IMG/VR virus record: IMGVR_UViG_3300005529_000041
Location: 1 to 60,778 of that record
DNA length: 60,778 nt
Reading direction: 5' to 3' (one strand)
Origin: a virus
Shown here piece after piece: positions 21,758 through 29,969 of this stretch; positions within the stretch are counted from its first letter, which is position 1, and the number at the start of each line of letters is the position of its first letter. Under the pieces are notes generated by a model that was given only the letters and a program-made list of their open reading frames with translations, was not told the DNA's origin and did no database searches. The position numbers were made by a program, and so were the translations under genes.

Positions 21758-22281
21758 GCCAGATCAAGTGGGTCGTCCTCCGCACCCAGCCCATCCATCG
21801 CTGCGAGTTCAAGGTGCTCCACCGCATCACCCAGGCGGAGTACCCCGCTATGCTGCCGTGCGAAGTCGTCTACAAGAAGGAGCCCGGCAAGCGCCACCAT
21901 GTCCAATCCCGCTATGCCCTGTTCCCCACCTACGTTTTCGCCGGCCTGACGGATATTGGCCGCGATTACGACAGTTTGCGCGACAACATTCCCGAGATCA
22001 AAGGCATACTGTCCAGGAGTCGGGCACAATGGTCGCCCTATGTGCTCAGCGAGCCCGAGGTCGAATTCATCAAGAAGCGGGTGGATGAATCCACTGCAAT
22101 GACGGCCGTCGACTTCCACAAGGCTCTGAAGATCGGCAAAACCGTCGAGGTTTCAGTCGGCGGAACCGTTCAGACCACCAAGATCGATGCCATCACAAAA
22201 AAGGGTATCAGGGCCATGCTGCAAATGTTCGGCGCCATGCATGTCATCGAGGTTCCATTCTCGGCGGTGAAGGCCGCCTAG
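21754..22281 (+). CDS. NusG/RfaH-family transcription factor
   Basis: A 175-residue NusG paralogue. The N-terminal NGN domain is visible (IKWVVLRTQPIHRCEFKVLH, then RYALFPTYVFAGLTD and IPEIKGILSRS). The C-terminus (GKTVEVSVGGTVQTTKIDAI) has the KOW-type barrel pattern. It is the last gene before the hammerhead region and the terminase. NusG-like proteins bind RNA polymerase and can suppress termination, so this may switch on late genes, like the RfaH or Q functions. Confidence 0.85.
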   Translation: MSQIKWVVLRTQPIHRCEFKVLHRITQAEYPAMLPCEVVYKKEPGKRHHVQSRYALFPTYVFAGLTDIGRDYDSLRDNIPEIKGILSRSRAQWSPYVLSEPEVEFIKKRVDESTAMTAVDFHKALKIGKTVEVSVGGTVQTTKIDAITKKGIRAMLQMFGAMHVIEVPFSAVKAA

Positions 22282-22486
22282 CCACACCGGAAAAAATCCG
22301 CACATAGCGATAAGATTTTGCTTGCGTACAGTTGCGAACCATGAGACAGACTGCAATGTCAAAGTCGTGGCGGTGGCGTTGGTCGCATCGGCGTGCTGGC
22401 CTCTCCCATTGCCCATAAGCCGGGAGCCAAGGTGCCAGGGCCGCCATTCGAGGCGAAGCCCGAAGAGTGACCTGAGTAATCCCCAA
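22282..22486. promoter_or_regulatory. Gap before the RHH gene, with operator-like half-sites
   Basis: 205 bp without a convincing gene. Two TTGCG half-sites (22322-22326 and 22332-22336) are spaced by 5 bp as direct repeats, the same half-site and spacing as in OL/OR. No clear -35/-10 pair is seen. It could be a regulated late promoter region. Confidence 0.3.
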
Positions 22487-22702
22487 ATGGCCAATCCCGC
22501 AGTATCCCAGCCTGACGACGATCCGGACGACGCGATTTCCGGAGCTAGGCTTTTCATGGCCATCCGCCCGAGCATGCTGGCGGACATCGAAGACTTCAGA
22601 TTTGCAAACAGATACAAGTCACAAAGCGCTGCCGTTCGCAAACTGTTGGAGCTTGGACTGCGCACCGCAGCTTGGGAAGCGCAGAAAAAGCCCAAGGCAT
22701 GA
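22487..22702 (+). CDS. Ribbon-helix-helix-like protein, 71 aa
   Basis: From ATG 22487. After an acidic start (PAVSQPDDDPDDAI) the rest (RLFMAIRPSMLADIEDFRFA, then YKSQSAAVRKLLELGLRTA) has the beta-helix-helix pattern of Arc/MetJ-type regulators. A long basic tail follows. It probably regulates the late region. Confidence 0.6.
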   Translation: MANPAVSQPDDDPDDAISGARLFMAIRPSMLADIEDFRFANRYKSQSAAVRKLLELGLRTAAWEAQKKPKA

Positions 22703-22772
22703 TTTGCAACGAAAGTCAAGATGGAAACGCAGTCACACGCTCCCCAGTCCCGGTAGAGTTGGGAGCCCAATG

Positions 22773-22850
22773 CCGCCCGCTCGTAAAAGAGCGGACTGAT
22801 GAGCCTAAAGGCGAAACGCGAAAGCGTCTCTTAGGCCCTCCCTAGGGCGG
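22773..22850 (+). ncRNA. Type I hammerhead ribozyme
   Basis: The core is complete: CTGATGA at 22796-22802; stem II GCC/GGC (803-805/810-812) with loop TAAA; GAAA at 813-816; stem III CGC/GCG (817-819/824-826) closed by a GAAA tetraloop; then T827 and C828, the NUH site, with cleavage expected after C22828. Stem I begins with GGA/TCT (793-795/829-831). Beyond it hairpin GCTC/GAGC (779-792), hairpin TAGG/CCTA (832-844) and helix CCGCCC/GGGCGG (773-778/845-850) meet with no unpaired bases. It lies between the RHH gene and the packaging genes and would cut the late transcript. Confidence 0.87.
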
Positions 22851-22915
22851 TGGTTGTATGGAGGGGCAGGCCGGGGCGTTGTTTCACGTGCAACATAGGT
22901 AAGCTATCCTGACCC

Positions 22916-23101
22916 ATGCCTGCCCGCGAGATCATAGGCTATACATTGGCGCTAGCCGGCCTAGGATGCGCCGTGACGGCCGCCGCGCTTCAGGGTGGGG
23001 CTGTGGCAGCCTGGGGCGCCGCTGGCGCTGGACTGACTTCCCTGGCGGCTGTGATGGGGTACTCGGCGCGGACGCTGGCTCAACCAACGGTGACGAAATG
23101 A
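22916..23101 (+). CDS. Small two-helix membrane protein, 61 aa
   Basis: Hydrophobic segments at about residues 7-25 and 28-48 (IIGYTLALAGLGCAVTAAAL, then AAWGAAGAGLTSLAAVMGYS). It is the first gene after the hammerhead cleavage site. No strong ribosome-binding site is seen. Holin-like in size, but far from the lysis genes. Confidence 0.5.
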   Translation: MPAREIIGYTLALAGLGCAVTAAALQGGAVAAWGAAGAGLTSLAAVMGYSARTLAQPTVTK

Positions 23102-23391
23102 CGATCGGGTACACCTGTGGGTGCACATCTGAGACTTGCCGCCAGCACGGCTGTCAGGCCATGAAGCAGCAAGGCATCGGCGGGGGCGGTGGCGGAACTG
23201 GCGGAACTCGCGGCTGGATTTGCCCGCAGTGCGGGGCTGGCGTTTCCCCTTTCACTGATCGGTGCCCATGCACGGTGCGACCGCCTATGCACCCAAGCGT
23301 GGGCACGGGGACGATAACCGTTCCATTCGCTCCATCAACCAGCATAATATCTGGCGGGGCGGGCGGTGGCTTGGGCAGCACGCTCACCTGA
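23098..23391 (+). CDS. Cys/Gly-rich protein, 97 aa
   Basis: The ATG overlaps the previous stop. Cysteines come in pairs (TCGCTSETCRQHGC, then CPQCGAG and CPC), suggesting two zinc sites joined by a poly-Gly linker. The C-terminus is Gly/Ser-rich. The family is not recognised. Confidence 0.5.
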   Translation: MTIGYTCGCTSETCRQHGCQAMKQQGIGGGGGGTGGTRGWICPQCGAGVSPFTDRCPCTVRPPMHPSVGTGTITVPFAPSTSIISGGAGGGLGSTLT

Positions 23392-23429
23392 AGCATGACG
23401 GCCCCGGTGCCCTCATCGGGCTACCGAAG

Positions 23430-23503
23430 CCGTTACATTGCGCACGACGCACTACCAACGCTAACGCAACTCATCACGAAGTGCAATATCCCGTAACATT
23501 GTG
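23430..23503 (+). repeat. Direct repeat before terS, possible packaging or regulatory site
   Basis: CCGTTACATTGCG (23430-23442) and CCGTAACATTGTG (23491-23503) are 61 bp apart. They lie in the 120-bp gene-free gap directly before the small terminase. A pac/cos recognition site or regulator site is possible, but nothing proves it. Confidence 0.35.
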
Positions 23504-23511
23504 ACTCAAGT

Positions 23512-23949
23512 ATGGCTGAGACCGATCTCGATCCTCAAGAAACCGCCTTTGTCGCGGCCTATCTTGAGACCACAAACGCCTCAGAATCCTATCGCCGCTG
23601 CAATCCGAAGGCCAAGAAGTGGAAGCCGCAGGCCGTCCACGTCGAGGCATCGAGAATGCTGGCGCGCCCTAATGTGCGCCTAAGGCTTGCAGCTTTGCAG
23701 GCTAAGGTCGAAGAGAAGGGCTTGTTATCATTGGAAGAACACATGGAGGAGCTTAGGAACCTCCGTGAGCTCGCCAAGACCAACGGCCAGCTGAGCGCCG
23801 CTATCCAAGCCGAAGTGAAACGTGGCGAGCTGCGCCGGTTCTACGTGAAGCAGGTCGAGAGCGGCCAAGCTGGCGAGTTCTCCCGGATGAGCGACGAGGA
23901 GCTTGATGCGTTCCTGAACGATGAAGAATTGCCGGTCGTCACGCACTGA
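23512..23949 (+). CDS. terS: Terminase small subunit
   Basis: A 145-residue protein. The N-terminal helix-turn-helix (DPQETAFVAAYLETTNASES, then VHVEASRMLARPNVRLRLA) is typical of small terminases that recognise the packaging site. A central helical oligomerisation region and acidic C-terminus (SDEELDAFLNDEELP) follow. The large subunit starts 3 bp after the stop. Identification rests on fold pattern and position. Confidence 0.85.
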   Translation: MAETDLDPQETAFVAAYLETTNASESYRRCNPKAKKWKPQAVHVEASRMLARPNVRLRLAALQAKVEEKGLLSLEEHMEELRNLRELAKTNGQLSAAIQAEVKRGELRRFYVKQVESGQAGEFSRMSDEELDAFLNDEELPVVTH

Positions 23950-23952
23950 CGC

Positions 23953-25617
23953 ATGCACATCCGTTCCGCTGGGCGCCTGCTGAAAGAGCGCAAGGCCGCC
24001 GCCAAATGGGAAAAGCTGCTTCGGGAGGAAAGGAAACGCCAAGCGGACCTTGATGGTGGCCTGCTCCACTTCGTCCGCTACTTCTGGCATGTGCTCGAGC
24101 CCAGCAAGGAACTGGTAGAAGGCTGGGTGCTCCATGCGATCTGCGCCCATCTCGAGGCCGTAACGCGGGGCGAGATCAACCGGCTTCTGATCAATGTTCC
24201 GCCGGGCTTCATGAAGAGCATGCTGGTCAATGTTTTCTGGCCAGCATGGGAATGGTCGGCGGCCGGCCTGCCAAGCATCCGCTACGTGACGTTTTCATAT
24301 GCAGCGCATCTCACAGAGAGGGACAACGGCAAGTTTCGCGATCTGCTGCGCTCCAGAGAGTTTCACGAACTCTGGGGCCACGCCGTCACGCTGACGGAGG
24401 ATGGCAAGATCAGGGTGGCCAACGATGCCACAGGCTGGAAATTTGCATCCTCAGTCAAGGGCGTCGGCACGGGTGAGCGCGGCGATCGCGTAATCCTCGA
24501 TGACCCGCACAACGTCAAGGAAGGTGAAAGCGAGGCCGTCAGGTCGGAGACGGTTCGCTGGGTGCGGGAAGGCATGTCCAACCGCCTCAATGACATGGAG
24601 ACCGGCGTTATTGTATGCATTATGCAGCGTGTCCATGAGGAGGACGTTTCCAACGCGCTGATCGCCGATGATCTTGGCTATGTGCACCTGATGGTGCCGA
24701 TGGAGTTCGACCCGGCAAGGCGTTGCGGAACCGCGATCGGCTGGGAAGACCCGCGGGAAGACGACGGCGAGCTGGCTTGGCCTGAGCGTTTTTCCCCATC
24801 GGCGGTTGCCCAACTCAAGCGCACGCTAGGACCATACGCCTATTCCGGCCAGTATCAGCAGTCGCCAGAACCCCGCGGCGGCGGCATCATCAAGCGAGCA
24901 TGGTGGGGTACTTACGAGCTCGCGATCGGCGCCAAGCCAAAGCACAGGCCAGAGTTCGTCGTTGCTTCTCTTGATCCGGCCTTCACAGCCAAGCAGGAGA
25001 ACGACCCGAGCGGCTTCGTGATCCTCGGCATCTATCGGACCGAAAATGGTCAGCCGCGCATTCTGTTGATGCATGCATGGAAGAAGTGGCTGGAGCTTCA
25101 CGGCCAAACCCAGGATCGAGACCCCAAGGAAACCAATGTTGCCTTTCTGAGGCGAACCCAGCCGCATTGGGGTCTCGTCGAGCAAGTGGCGCACGATTGC
25201 ACGCGGTTGCGCGTCGACAGGCTACTGATCGAGGATAAGGCTTCCGGTCATTCAGTGGCCCAGGAGATCAGGCGGCTCTATTCGGATCGCGACTGGGGCG
25301 TGCAGCTCGTCAATCCAGGTTCACTGGACAAGAGGGCCAGAGCTTACGCCATTCAGCATCTCTTTGCTGATGGCCTGATCGAAGCGCCCTACGACGACAA
25401 GTCGGGCCAATTCCGCGAATGGGCGCAGATGGTCATTGACGAGGCAGCGAAGTTCCGCGGCCTGCCAGGAGATGAAGACAACCTTGTCGATGCTCTCACG
25501 CAGGGCCTGAAATACCTGCGGGACAACAACCTGATCGTGCGCCGCGAAGAGCGCGAATACAACGAGCGTGAATCCATGCTGCATCGTACGAAGCGTGAGC
25601 CGCTTTATCCAGTATAG
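23953..25617 (+). CDS. terL: Terminase large subunit
   Basis: A 554-residue packaging motor. The ATPase domain has Walker A NVPPGFMKSM (81-90) and Walker B GDRVILDDP (about 177-185). The RNase-H-like nuclease domain shows VVASLDPAF, LLIEDKASG and DNLVDALTQG, which supply the acidic metal ligands. The K in the P-loop is present, though the motif departs from the usual R-x-G-K. Length is normal. It cuts and translocates DNA into the prohead. Confidence 0.96.
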   Translation: MHIRSAGRLLKERKAAAKWEKLLREERKRQADLDGGLLHFVRYFWHVLEPSKELVEGWVLHAICAHLEAVTRGEINRLLINVPPGFMKSMLVNVFWPAWEWSAAGLPSIRYVTFSYAAHLTERDNGKFRDLLRSREFHELWGHAVTLTEDGKIRVANDATGWKFASSVKGVGTGERGDRVILDDPHNVKEGESEAVRSETVRWVREGMSNRLNDMETGVIVCIMQRVHEEDVSNALIADDLGYVHLMVPMEFDPARRCGTAIGWEDPREDDGELAWPERFSPSAVAQLKRTLGPYAYSGQYQQSPEPRGGGIIKRAWWGTYELAIGAKPKHRPEFVVASLDPAFTAKQENDPSGFVILGIYRTENGQPRILLMHAWKKWLELHGQTQDRDPKETNVAFLRRTQPHWGLVEQVAHDCTRLRVDRLLIEDKASGHSVAQEIRRLYSDRDWGVQLVNPGSLDKRARAYAIQHLFADGLIEAPYDDKSGQFREWAQMVIDEAAKFRGLPGDEDNLVDALTQGLKYLRDNNLIVRREEREYNERESMLHRTKREPLYPV

Positions 25618-25626
25618 GGAGCATTC

Positions 25627-25854
25627 ATGGCAGCAGACAGCAAGAACCAGCATTCCTGGCCCACCGGCTCCGATATCGTCGGCTCCGTCCAGCGCGGCCT
25701 CATGGAGCTCGTCTCCTATCTCAGCCAGCCGGTCGGCGACATCAATGTCGATGCCGCCTTGAAGCAGATGGACGACATGGCGTGGCGGCTATCGCATCTG
25801 CGGACGCAGCCGCCGGCCGAGGAAGCCAAGCAGGGTGAAGCGCGGGCGCATTGA
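25627..25854 (+). CDS. Hypothetical protein, 75 aa
   Basis: A GGGAGC box precedes ATG 25627. The product is helical (ADSKNQHSWPTGSDIVGSVQ...). It sits between terL and portal and shares a base with the portal start (TGATG). Unknown role. Confidence 0.55.
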   Translation: MAADSKNQHSWPTGSDIVGSVQRGLMELVSYLSQPVGDINVDAALKQMDDMAWRLSHLRTQPPAEEAKQGEARAH

Positions 25855-28196
25855 TGGCCTTTACTGACCTCACGCCTTCGCGGCAGCCCAAGCGCCGCAA
25901 GCGCAAGGCCAAGCAATCTCCGCCTGAGGACGGGCAGTCCCAGGATGTGGAGGTTGTGATCAATGGCCTTGGGTCTGAGCCGTCGCTCGACACGGCAACA
26001 GGCGCCATCACGATCCCGCATGACGATGGCAGTGTCACGGTTGATTTCGGTGGCAATCTCGACGAACCGGAAGACGCCGGCCCAACAGCACACGATGCCA
26101 ATCTCGCCGACAAGATCGACGAGATGGAGCAAACCCGCATCTGCGAGATGCTGCTCGAGGCCATCGAGGCGGACAAGAGCGATCGCCAGCAATGGGTGAC
26201 GCAGCGTGCCAGGCTGGTCGAGCTCCTAGGCATGAAGCTCGAGGAACCGAAAGCTGACGTATCCGGCTCGACCATGGGCATGAGCACGTCGGTGGTGCGC
26301 GATCCCATCCTGCTGGAGGCCGTCGAGCGCGGGCGCGCCAATGCGTTCGCCGAACTGTGTCCGGCCTCAGGCCCCGTCAAGGTCACGAACTGGGATGTGG
26401 ATCAGCCGGACTCCAACGATCTCGCTCAGGAGCTTGAAACCGATCTCAACTTCTATCTGGTCAGCAACGCGCCGGGGACAGCTACCGAGTATTATCCCGA
26501 CACCCGCTACATGCTGTGGTGGACGTATCTTGCGTCGGGCACGTTCAAGAAAGTGTACTGGTGTCCGCTGCGGCGCCGGCCGGTCTCCGAGTATGTGGCC
26601 GGAACCGATCTGATCGTCCCGACCAACGCCACCGATCTCAAGAACGCTGGCCGCATCACGCATGAAGTGTCGATGCGCCGCAGCGTGCTCAAGCGCATGC
26701 AGATTGCTGGCGTCTATCGGGACGTGACGCTCACTGACCCGATGCCGCCGACGCCGAATGCCGTCGATCAGAAGGTGTCCAACATCGACGGCCGCAAGGT
26801 CAAGCCACAGCGCCAGGAGGACGAGGATTATACGATTTATGAGTGCTATTGCGAGCTGGACATCCAAGGTCAACAGCATAAGGAGGATGGCAAGGTCACT
26901 GGCCTTCCTCTTCCCTACAAGGTGACCATCGAAGCCGACAGCCGCAAAATCCTCGAAATCCGCCGCAACTGGGACGAGGACGACGAAGACTATACCGCCA
27001 AGATTCCCTTCGTGCTGTTCCCGTTCTCGACGGGGCTCAGCCGCATCTACGGTTCCGGCCTTGGGCACATGGGCGGCAACATCGCCGCTGCTCTGACAGC
27101 CCTGCTGCGCATCTCCATCGATGCTGGCATGGCCGCCAACTATCCCGGCCTGATCAAGGCCAAGGGAACGGGACGCCAGCTCTCCAACGAGATTGCTGTT
27201 CCGCCTGGCGGTGCGATGGAGATCGACACTGGCGGCCTGCCGATCCAGCAGGCCGTCATGGGCATGCCCTACAAGGACGCCTCGCCCGTCGTCGTCGGTT
27301 TGATTGATCAGCTGCGCAATGTAGGGAGAGGATTGCTTGGCAGTGCCGATCTTCCCGTGGGCGAGGGCAACGCTGATGTGCCGGTCGGCACCATCCTCGC
27401 TACCATCGAGCAGGCCTTGAAGGTCATGGCCGGCGCCCACAAGGCGCTGCATGCTGCCCAGAAAGAGGAATTCCGGCTCCTGATGGAGCTGTTCAAGAAC
27501 GATCCCGAGGCTCTATGGCGCGGCAACAAGAAGCCCGCCATGGGTTCCGACAAGGAGATCAGGGTCCAGAAGTTCAAGGCGGCACTTGATCGCTTTGAGA
27601 TCACGCCACAGTCCGATCCCAACGTTCCATCAGCCATGCATCGCAAGCTGCTGGCACTCGGGTTCAAGCAGCTCACCATGGGAAACCCCGCCTACGATCC
27701 CGTCAAGGTCGACGAGTACGTGGCGCGCGAAGCCTATCAGATGGGAGAGCAGCAGTTCCGCTCATTCCTGGCGCCGCCGCAGCAAGCCCCGCCAGATCCA
27801 AAGATCGTGGCGGCACAGGCCAACGCTGCAGCGAAACAGGCTGCTGAGACGACCAAGCTGCAGATCGCGGCCATGCAGCAGAAGAGCAAGGATGCAGATG
27901 CGGAGCTCAAGTCCCGCGATCAAGAAATCCGCGGCCACGTGGAGCTGCTGAAGCTGCAGAATGCTGCGGCTGACCGTGAGAGCCAGGAGAACCTGGCCAT
28001 GGTCAACACGGCCAAGGAAATCATCCAGGCGACCTCCGTGCATCCGGAAACCGAGGGCGCCGTCGACGATCAGCTCAAACAGTGGCTGCCGTACATGCAG
28101 CCCCAGCACACGCAAGAGCCTCCGCAGGAGGACTGGCAAGACCTTGTGCACCCTGTAACGCAGCAACCTTTGCCGCCCGTAGGAGGCATGCAATGA
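25854..28196 (+). CDS. Portal protein (podovirus type)
   Basis: A 780-residue protein directly after the terminase. The basic and acidic N-terminus is followed by the portal core (FSTGLSRIYGSGLGHMGGNI, then RNVGRGLLGSADLPVGEGNA and LATIEQALKVMAGAHKALH). The C-terminal third is a long Gln/Lys coiled coil (KQAAETTKLQIAAMQQKSKD) and ends in a Pro-rich tail. The large size fits portals of short-tailed phages with an extended barrel. It forms the ring for DNA entry and tail attachment. Confidence 0.9.
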   Translation: MAFTDLTPSRQPKRRKRKAKQSPPEDGQSQDVEVVINGLGSEPSLDTATGAITIPHDDGSVTVDFGGNLDEPEDAGPTAHDANLADKIDEMEQTRICEMLLEAIEADKSDRQQWVTQRARLVELLGMKLEEPKADVSGSTMGMSTSVVRDPILLEAVERGRANAFAELCPASGPVKVTNWDVDQPDSNDLAQELETDLNFYLVSNAPGTATEYYPDTRYMLWWTYLASGTFKKVYWCPLRRRPVSEYVAGTDLIVPTNATDLKNAGRITHEVSMRRSVLKRMQIAGVYRDVTLTDPMPPTPNAVDQKVSNIDGRKVKPQRQEDEDYTIYECYCELDIQGQQHKEDGKVTGLPLPYKVTIEADSRKILEIRRNWDEDDEDYTAKIPFVLFPFSTGLSRIYGSGLGHMGGNIAAALTALLRISIDAGMAANYPGLIKAKGTGRQLSNEIAVPPGGAMEIDTGGLPIQQAVMGMPYKDASPVVVGLIDQLRNVGRGLLGSADLPVGEGNADVPVGTILATIEQALKVMAGAHKALHAAQKEEFRLLMELFKNDPEALWRGNKKPAMGSDKEIRVQKFKAALDRFEITPQSDPNVPSAMHRKLLALGFKQLTMGNPAYDPVKVDEYVAREAYQMGEQQFRSFLAPPQQAPPDPKIVAAQANAAAKQAAETTKLQIAAMQQKSKDADAELKSRDQEIRGHVELLKLQNAAADRESQENLAMVNTAKEIIQATSVHPETEGAVDDQLKQWLPYMQPQHTQEPPQEDWQDLVHPVTQQPLPPVGGMQ

Positions 28197-29053
28197 AAAT
28201 GTCGTCCATGGCCCGCATGGGCTCGTCCGGCAATACCAAGCTTCTCTCCAAGTACGGCGGCAAGCACAGGGACAAGCCCTACAAGTTCGCCAACGGCGGG
28301 GCGGTGCCCGGCCTGAAGCCGGCGCAACGGAAGGCCTATGCGGATGGTGGTCCCATCGATGGCATGCCGGCCCGCGCCCGCCTCGATCGCAAGGGCGGCA
28401 AGGCCAAGCCGAAGTCCAAGACCACGGTCAACGTGGTTGTCGCCGGCAAGGGCGATGGCGCACCCGCAATGCCGCCGGCTCCGATGGCTGGTCCTCCGAT
28501 GCCGCCCCCTGGGCCCGGCGGTCCGCCTATGCCGATGCGCAAGCATGGCGGCGCGGTGCAGCGGTTTGCCAGAGGTGGCAAGGTGCGCAAGCGTGCTGAT
28601 GGCGGCTGGACTGGCGAAGGCGATACGGGTCAACATCTGCGTGACAAAGCCGATGCCGCCAAAGGGCGCACTACATCGTCTGGTGTGGCTACTGGCGTAA
28701 TGTCTGGTTTACGAGCTGCCTCGAGGATGGCCCCAAGGCCGCTCAGAGCGCTTCTCAATGCGGGCATTGGGGAGGGTGCGCTTTCAACTGCAGTGAACGC
28801 TAAGGAAGCGCGATCTGCGGCTGAAGAGGCAGAAAAGGCCGAAGGCCGCAAGGACGGCGGCAGAATCAACTCCGACGCGGCCGAAGACAAGAAGATGGCG
28901 GCCAGCATGGTGCACAAGCATGAGCGCGACATGCACCATGCCAAGAAGCTGACGAAGTTCGCCAAGGGCGGACGCGTCAAGTTCGATGCTGGCGCTGGTT
29001 CCGGCGAAGGCCGCGAGGAGAAGGCCGAAGCCGTCGAGAGGCGCCGCAAGTGA
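28193..29053 (+). CDS. Low-complexity basic protein with A-D-G-G motifs
   Basis: A 286-residue protein coupled to portal by ATGA. It is Lys/Gly/Pro-rich and repeats a short motif: KFANGGAV, AYADGGPI, RFARGGKV, RADGGW and KFAKGGRV. It has a central Pro/Met stretch and a helical middle (AAEEAEKAEGRKDGG). The same motif appears in three ejection-module proteins. It is probably an internal virion protein or a chaperone, packaged with DNA judging from charge. The family is not recognised. Confidence 0.6.
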   Translation: MKMSSMARMGSSGNTKLLSKYGGKHRDKPYKFANGGAVPGLKPAQRKAYADGGPIDGMPARARLDRKGGKAKPKSKTTVNVVVAGKGDGAPAMPPAPMAGPPMPPPGPGGPPMPMRKHGGAVQRFARGGKVRKRADGGWTGEGDTGQHLRDKADAAKGRTTSSGVATGVMSGLRAASRMAPRPLRALLNAGIGEGALSTAVNAKEARSAAEEAEKAEGRKDGGRINSDAAEDKKMAASMVHKHERDMHHAKKLTKFAKGGRVKFDAGAGSGEGREEKAEAVERRRK

Positions 29054-29298
29054 GCCGCAAACTCAAGGCCGAGCTCGGCATCCCGGACATGGACAGCTTG
29101 CGCGAGGAGATCGACGCCCTGAAGGCGAAGATCGAGGCGCCAATGGTCCGCATGGTATGCGGCAACTGCACCCACTACAAGCCGTCCGTGACAAGCCAGA
29201 GCTGGGGGCATTGCACCAAGTCTGGCAAGGCCTTCCACGCCCCCATGCAGCGTTCCGATCTGGATTCCTGCACCTCGCATGAACCTGTCCAGCTATGA
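29050..29298 (+). CDS. Small protein with Cys4 cluster, 82 aa
   Basis: A GTG start overlapping the previous stop. An N-terminal helix (LREEIDALKAKIEAPMVRMV) precedes a four-cysteine segment (C-x2-C, then C and C; VCGNCTHYKP...WGHCTKS...LDSCTSH) that may bind a metal. Unknown role in the head region. Confidence 0.6.
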   Translation: MSRKLKAELGIPDMDSLREEIDALKAKIEAPMVRMVCGNCTHYKPSVTSQSWGHCTKSGKAFHAPMQRSDLDSCTSHEPVQL

Positions 29299-29527
29299 GT
29301 TCAAAGCGCTCGCCGACGTGGCGGCGCTGATCAAGGAACGCCTGCAATCCGAGTATACGAATGCTGGAGATGGCGTCGGCCTCAATCTCGAGGACGCGGC
29401 CGTCGCCGGCATGATGTGGGCAAAGCGTGTCGGCGCCGTCGCCGCCTACAAGGAAGCGTTGGCCATTTGCCAGTCCGTAGAGCGGCAATTGATGGGTGAG
29501 CCGAAGAAAGCCAAGAAGGAGACGTGA
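29279..29527 (+). CDS. Hypothetical helical protein, 82 aa
   Basis: Overlaps the preceding gene by 20 bp. Helical sequence (SYEFKALADVAALIKERLQS) with a basic end. It shares a base with the cochaperonin start. Unknown role. Confidence 0.55.
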   Translation: MNLSSYEFKALADVAALIKERLQSEYTNAGDGVGLNLEDAAVAGMMWAKRVGAVAAYKEALAICQSVERQLMGEPKKAKKET

Positions 29528-29964
29528 TGTCGGCATTGTTCGAGAGGAAAGTGACCAGCCTCGGCATTGGCGCCCGCATGAAGATGGTGCATGCCGAGGA
29601 CCCCAAGAAGAAATTGCTGGATGAGATCGGCGAGATTCCCGAGGGCCTTGTCAATCTCAACAAGGTGCTCGTTGCCATCTATCGGCGCCCCGAGAAGACG
29701 GTCGGCGGCATCATCCTGACCGACCGTGCCAATGACGAGGATGTCTGGCAGGGCAAAGTCGGGCTCATTGTGGCGATGGGTCCTAAGGCCTTTGTCGACG
29801 ACGACACGACCCAGTTTCATGGCCTCAAGTACGAGATCGGCGACTGGGTATGGTTCCGCGCCTCCGATGGTGAGGCCTGTCAGCTCAATGGCATTCCCTG
29901 CCGCATCTTCCGCGCCGAAGGCTTGATCAACGGCAGGCTTCCCGATCCTGATTGCGTGTGGTGA
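29527..29964 (+). CDS. GroES-like cochaperonin (Cpn10)
   Basis: A 145-residue protein whose core matches Cpn10: LNKVLVAIYRRPEKTVGGII (the VLV...VGGI strand and mobile-loop region), WQGKVGLIVAMGPKAF and YEIGDWVWFRASDG. Extra N- and C-terminal segments make it longer than bacterial GroES (about 95 aa). Phage cochaperonins such as T4 gp31 help host GroEL fold the major capsid protein; its place among head genes fits this. Confidence 0.82.
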   Translation: MSALFERKVTSLGIGARMKMVHAEDPKKKLLDEIGEIPEGLVNLNKVLVAIYRRPEKTVGGIILTDRANDEDVWQGKVGLIVAMGPKAFVDDDTTQFHGLKYEIGDWVWFRASDGEACQLNGIPCRIFRAEGLINGRLPDPDCVW

Positions 29965-29969
29965 GCGCC

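Noticed and set aside
22796-22812. Chance CTGATGA sequence rather than a ribozyme
   Set aside because: Considered, but stem II, the GAAA box, a GNRA-capped stem III and the T-C cleavage site all follow in exact order with correct pairings, so the hammerhead call was kept.
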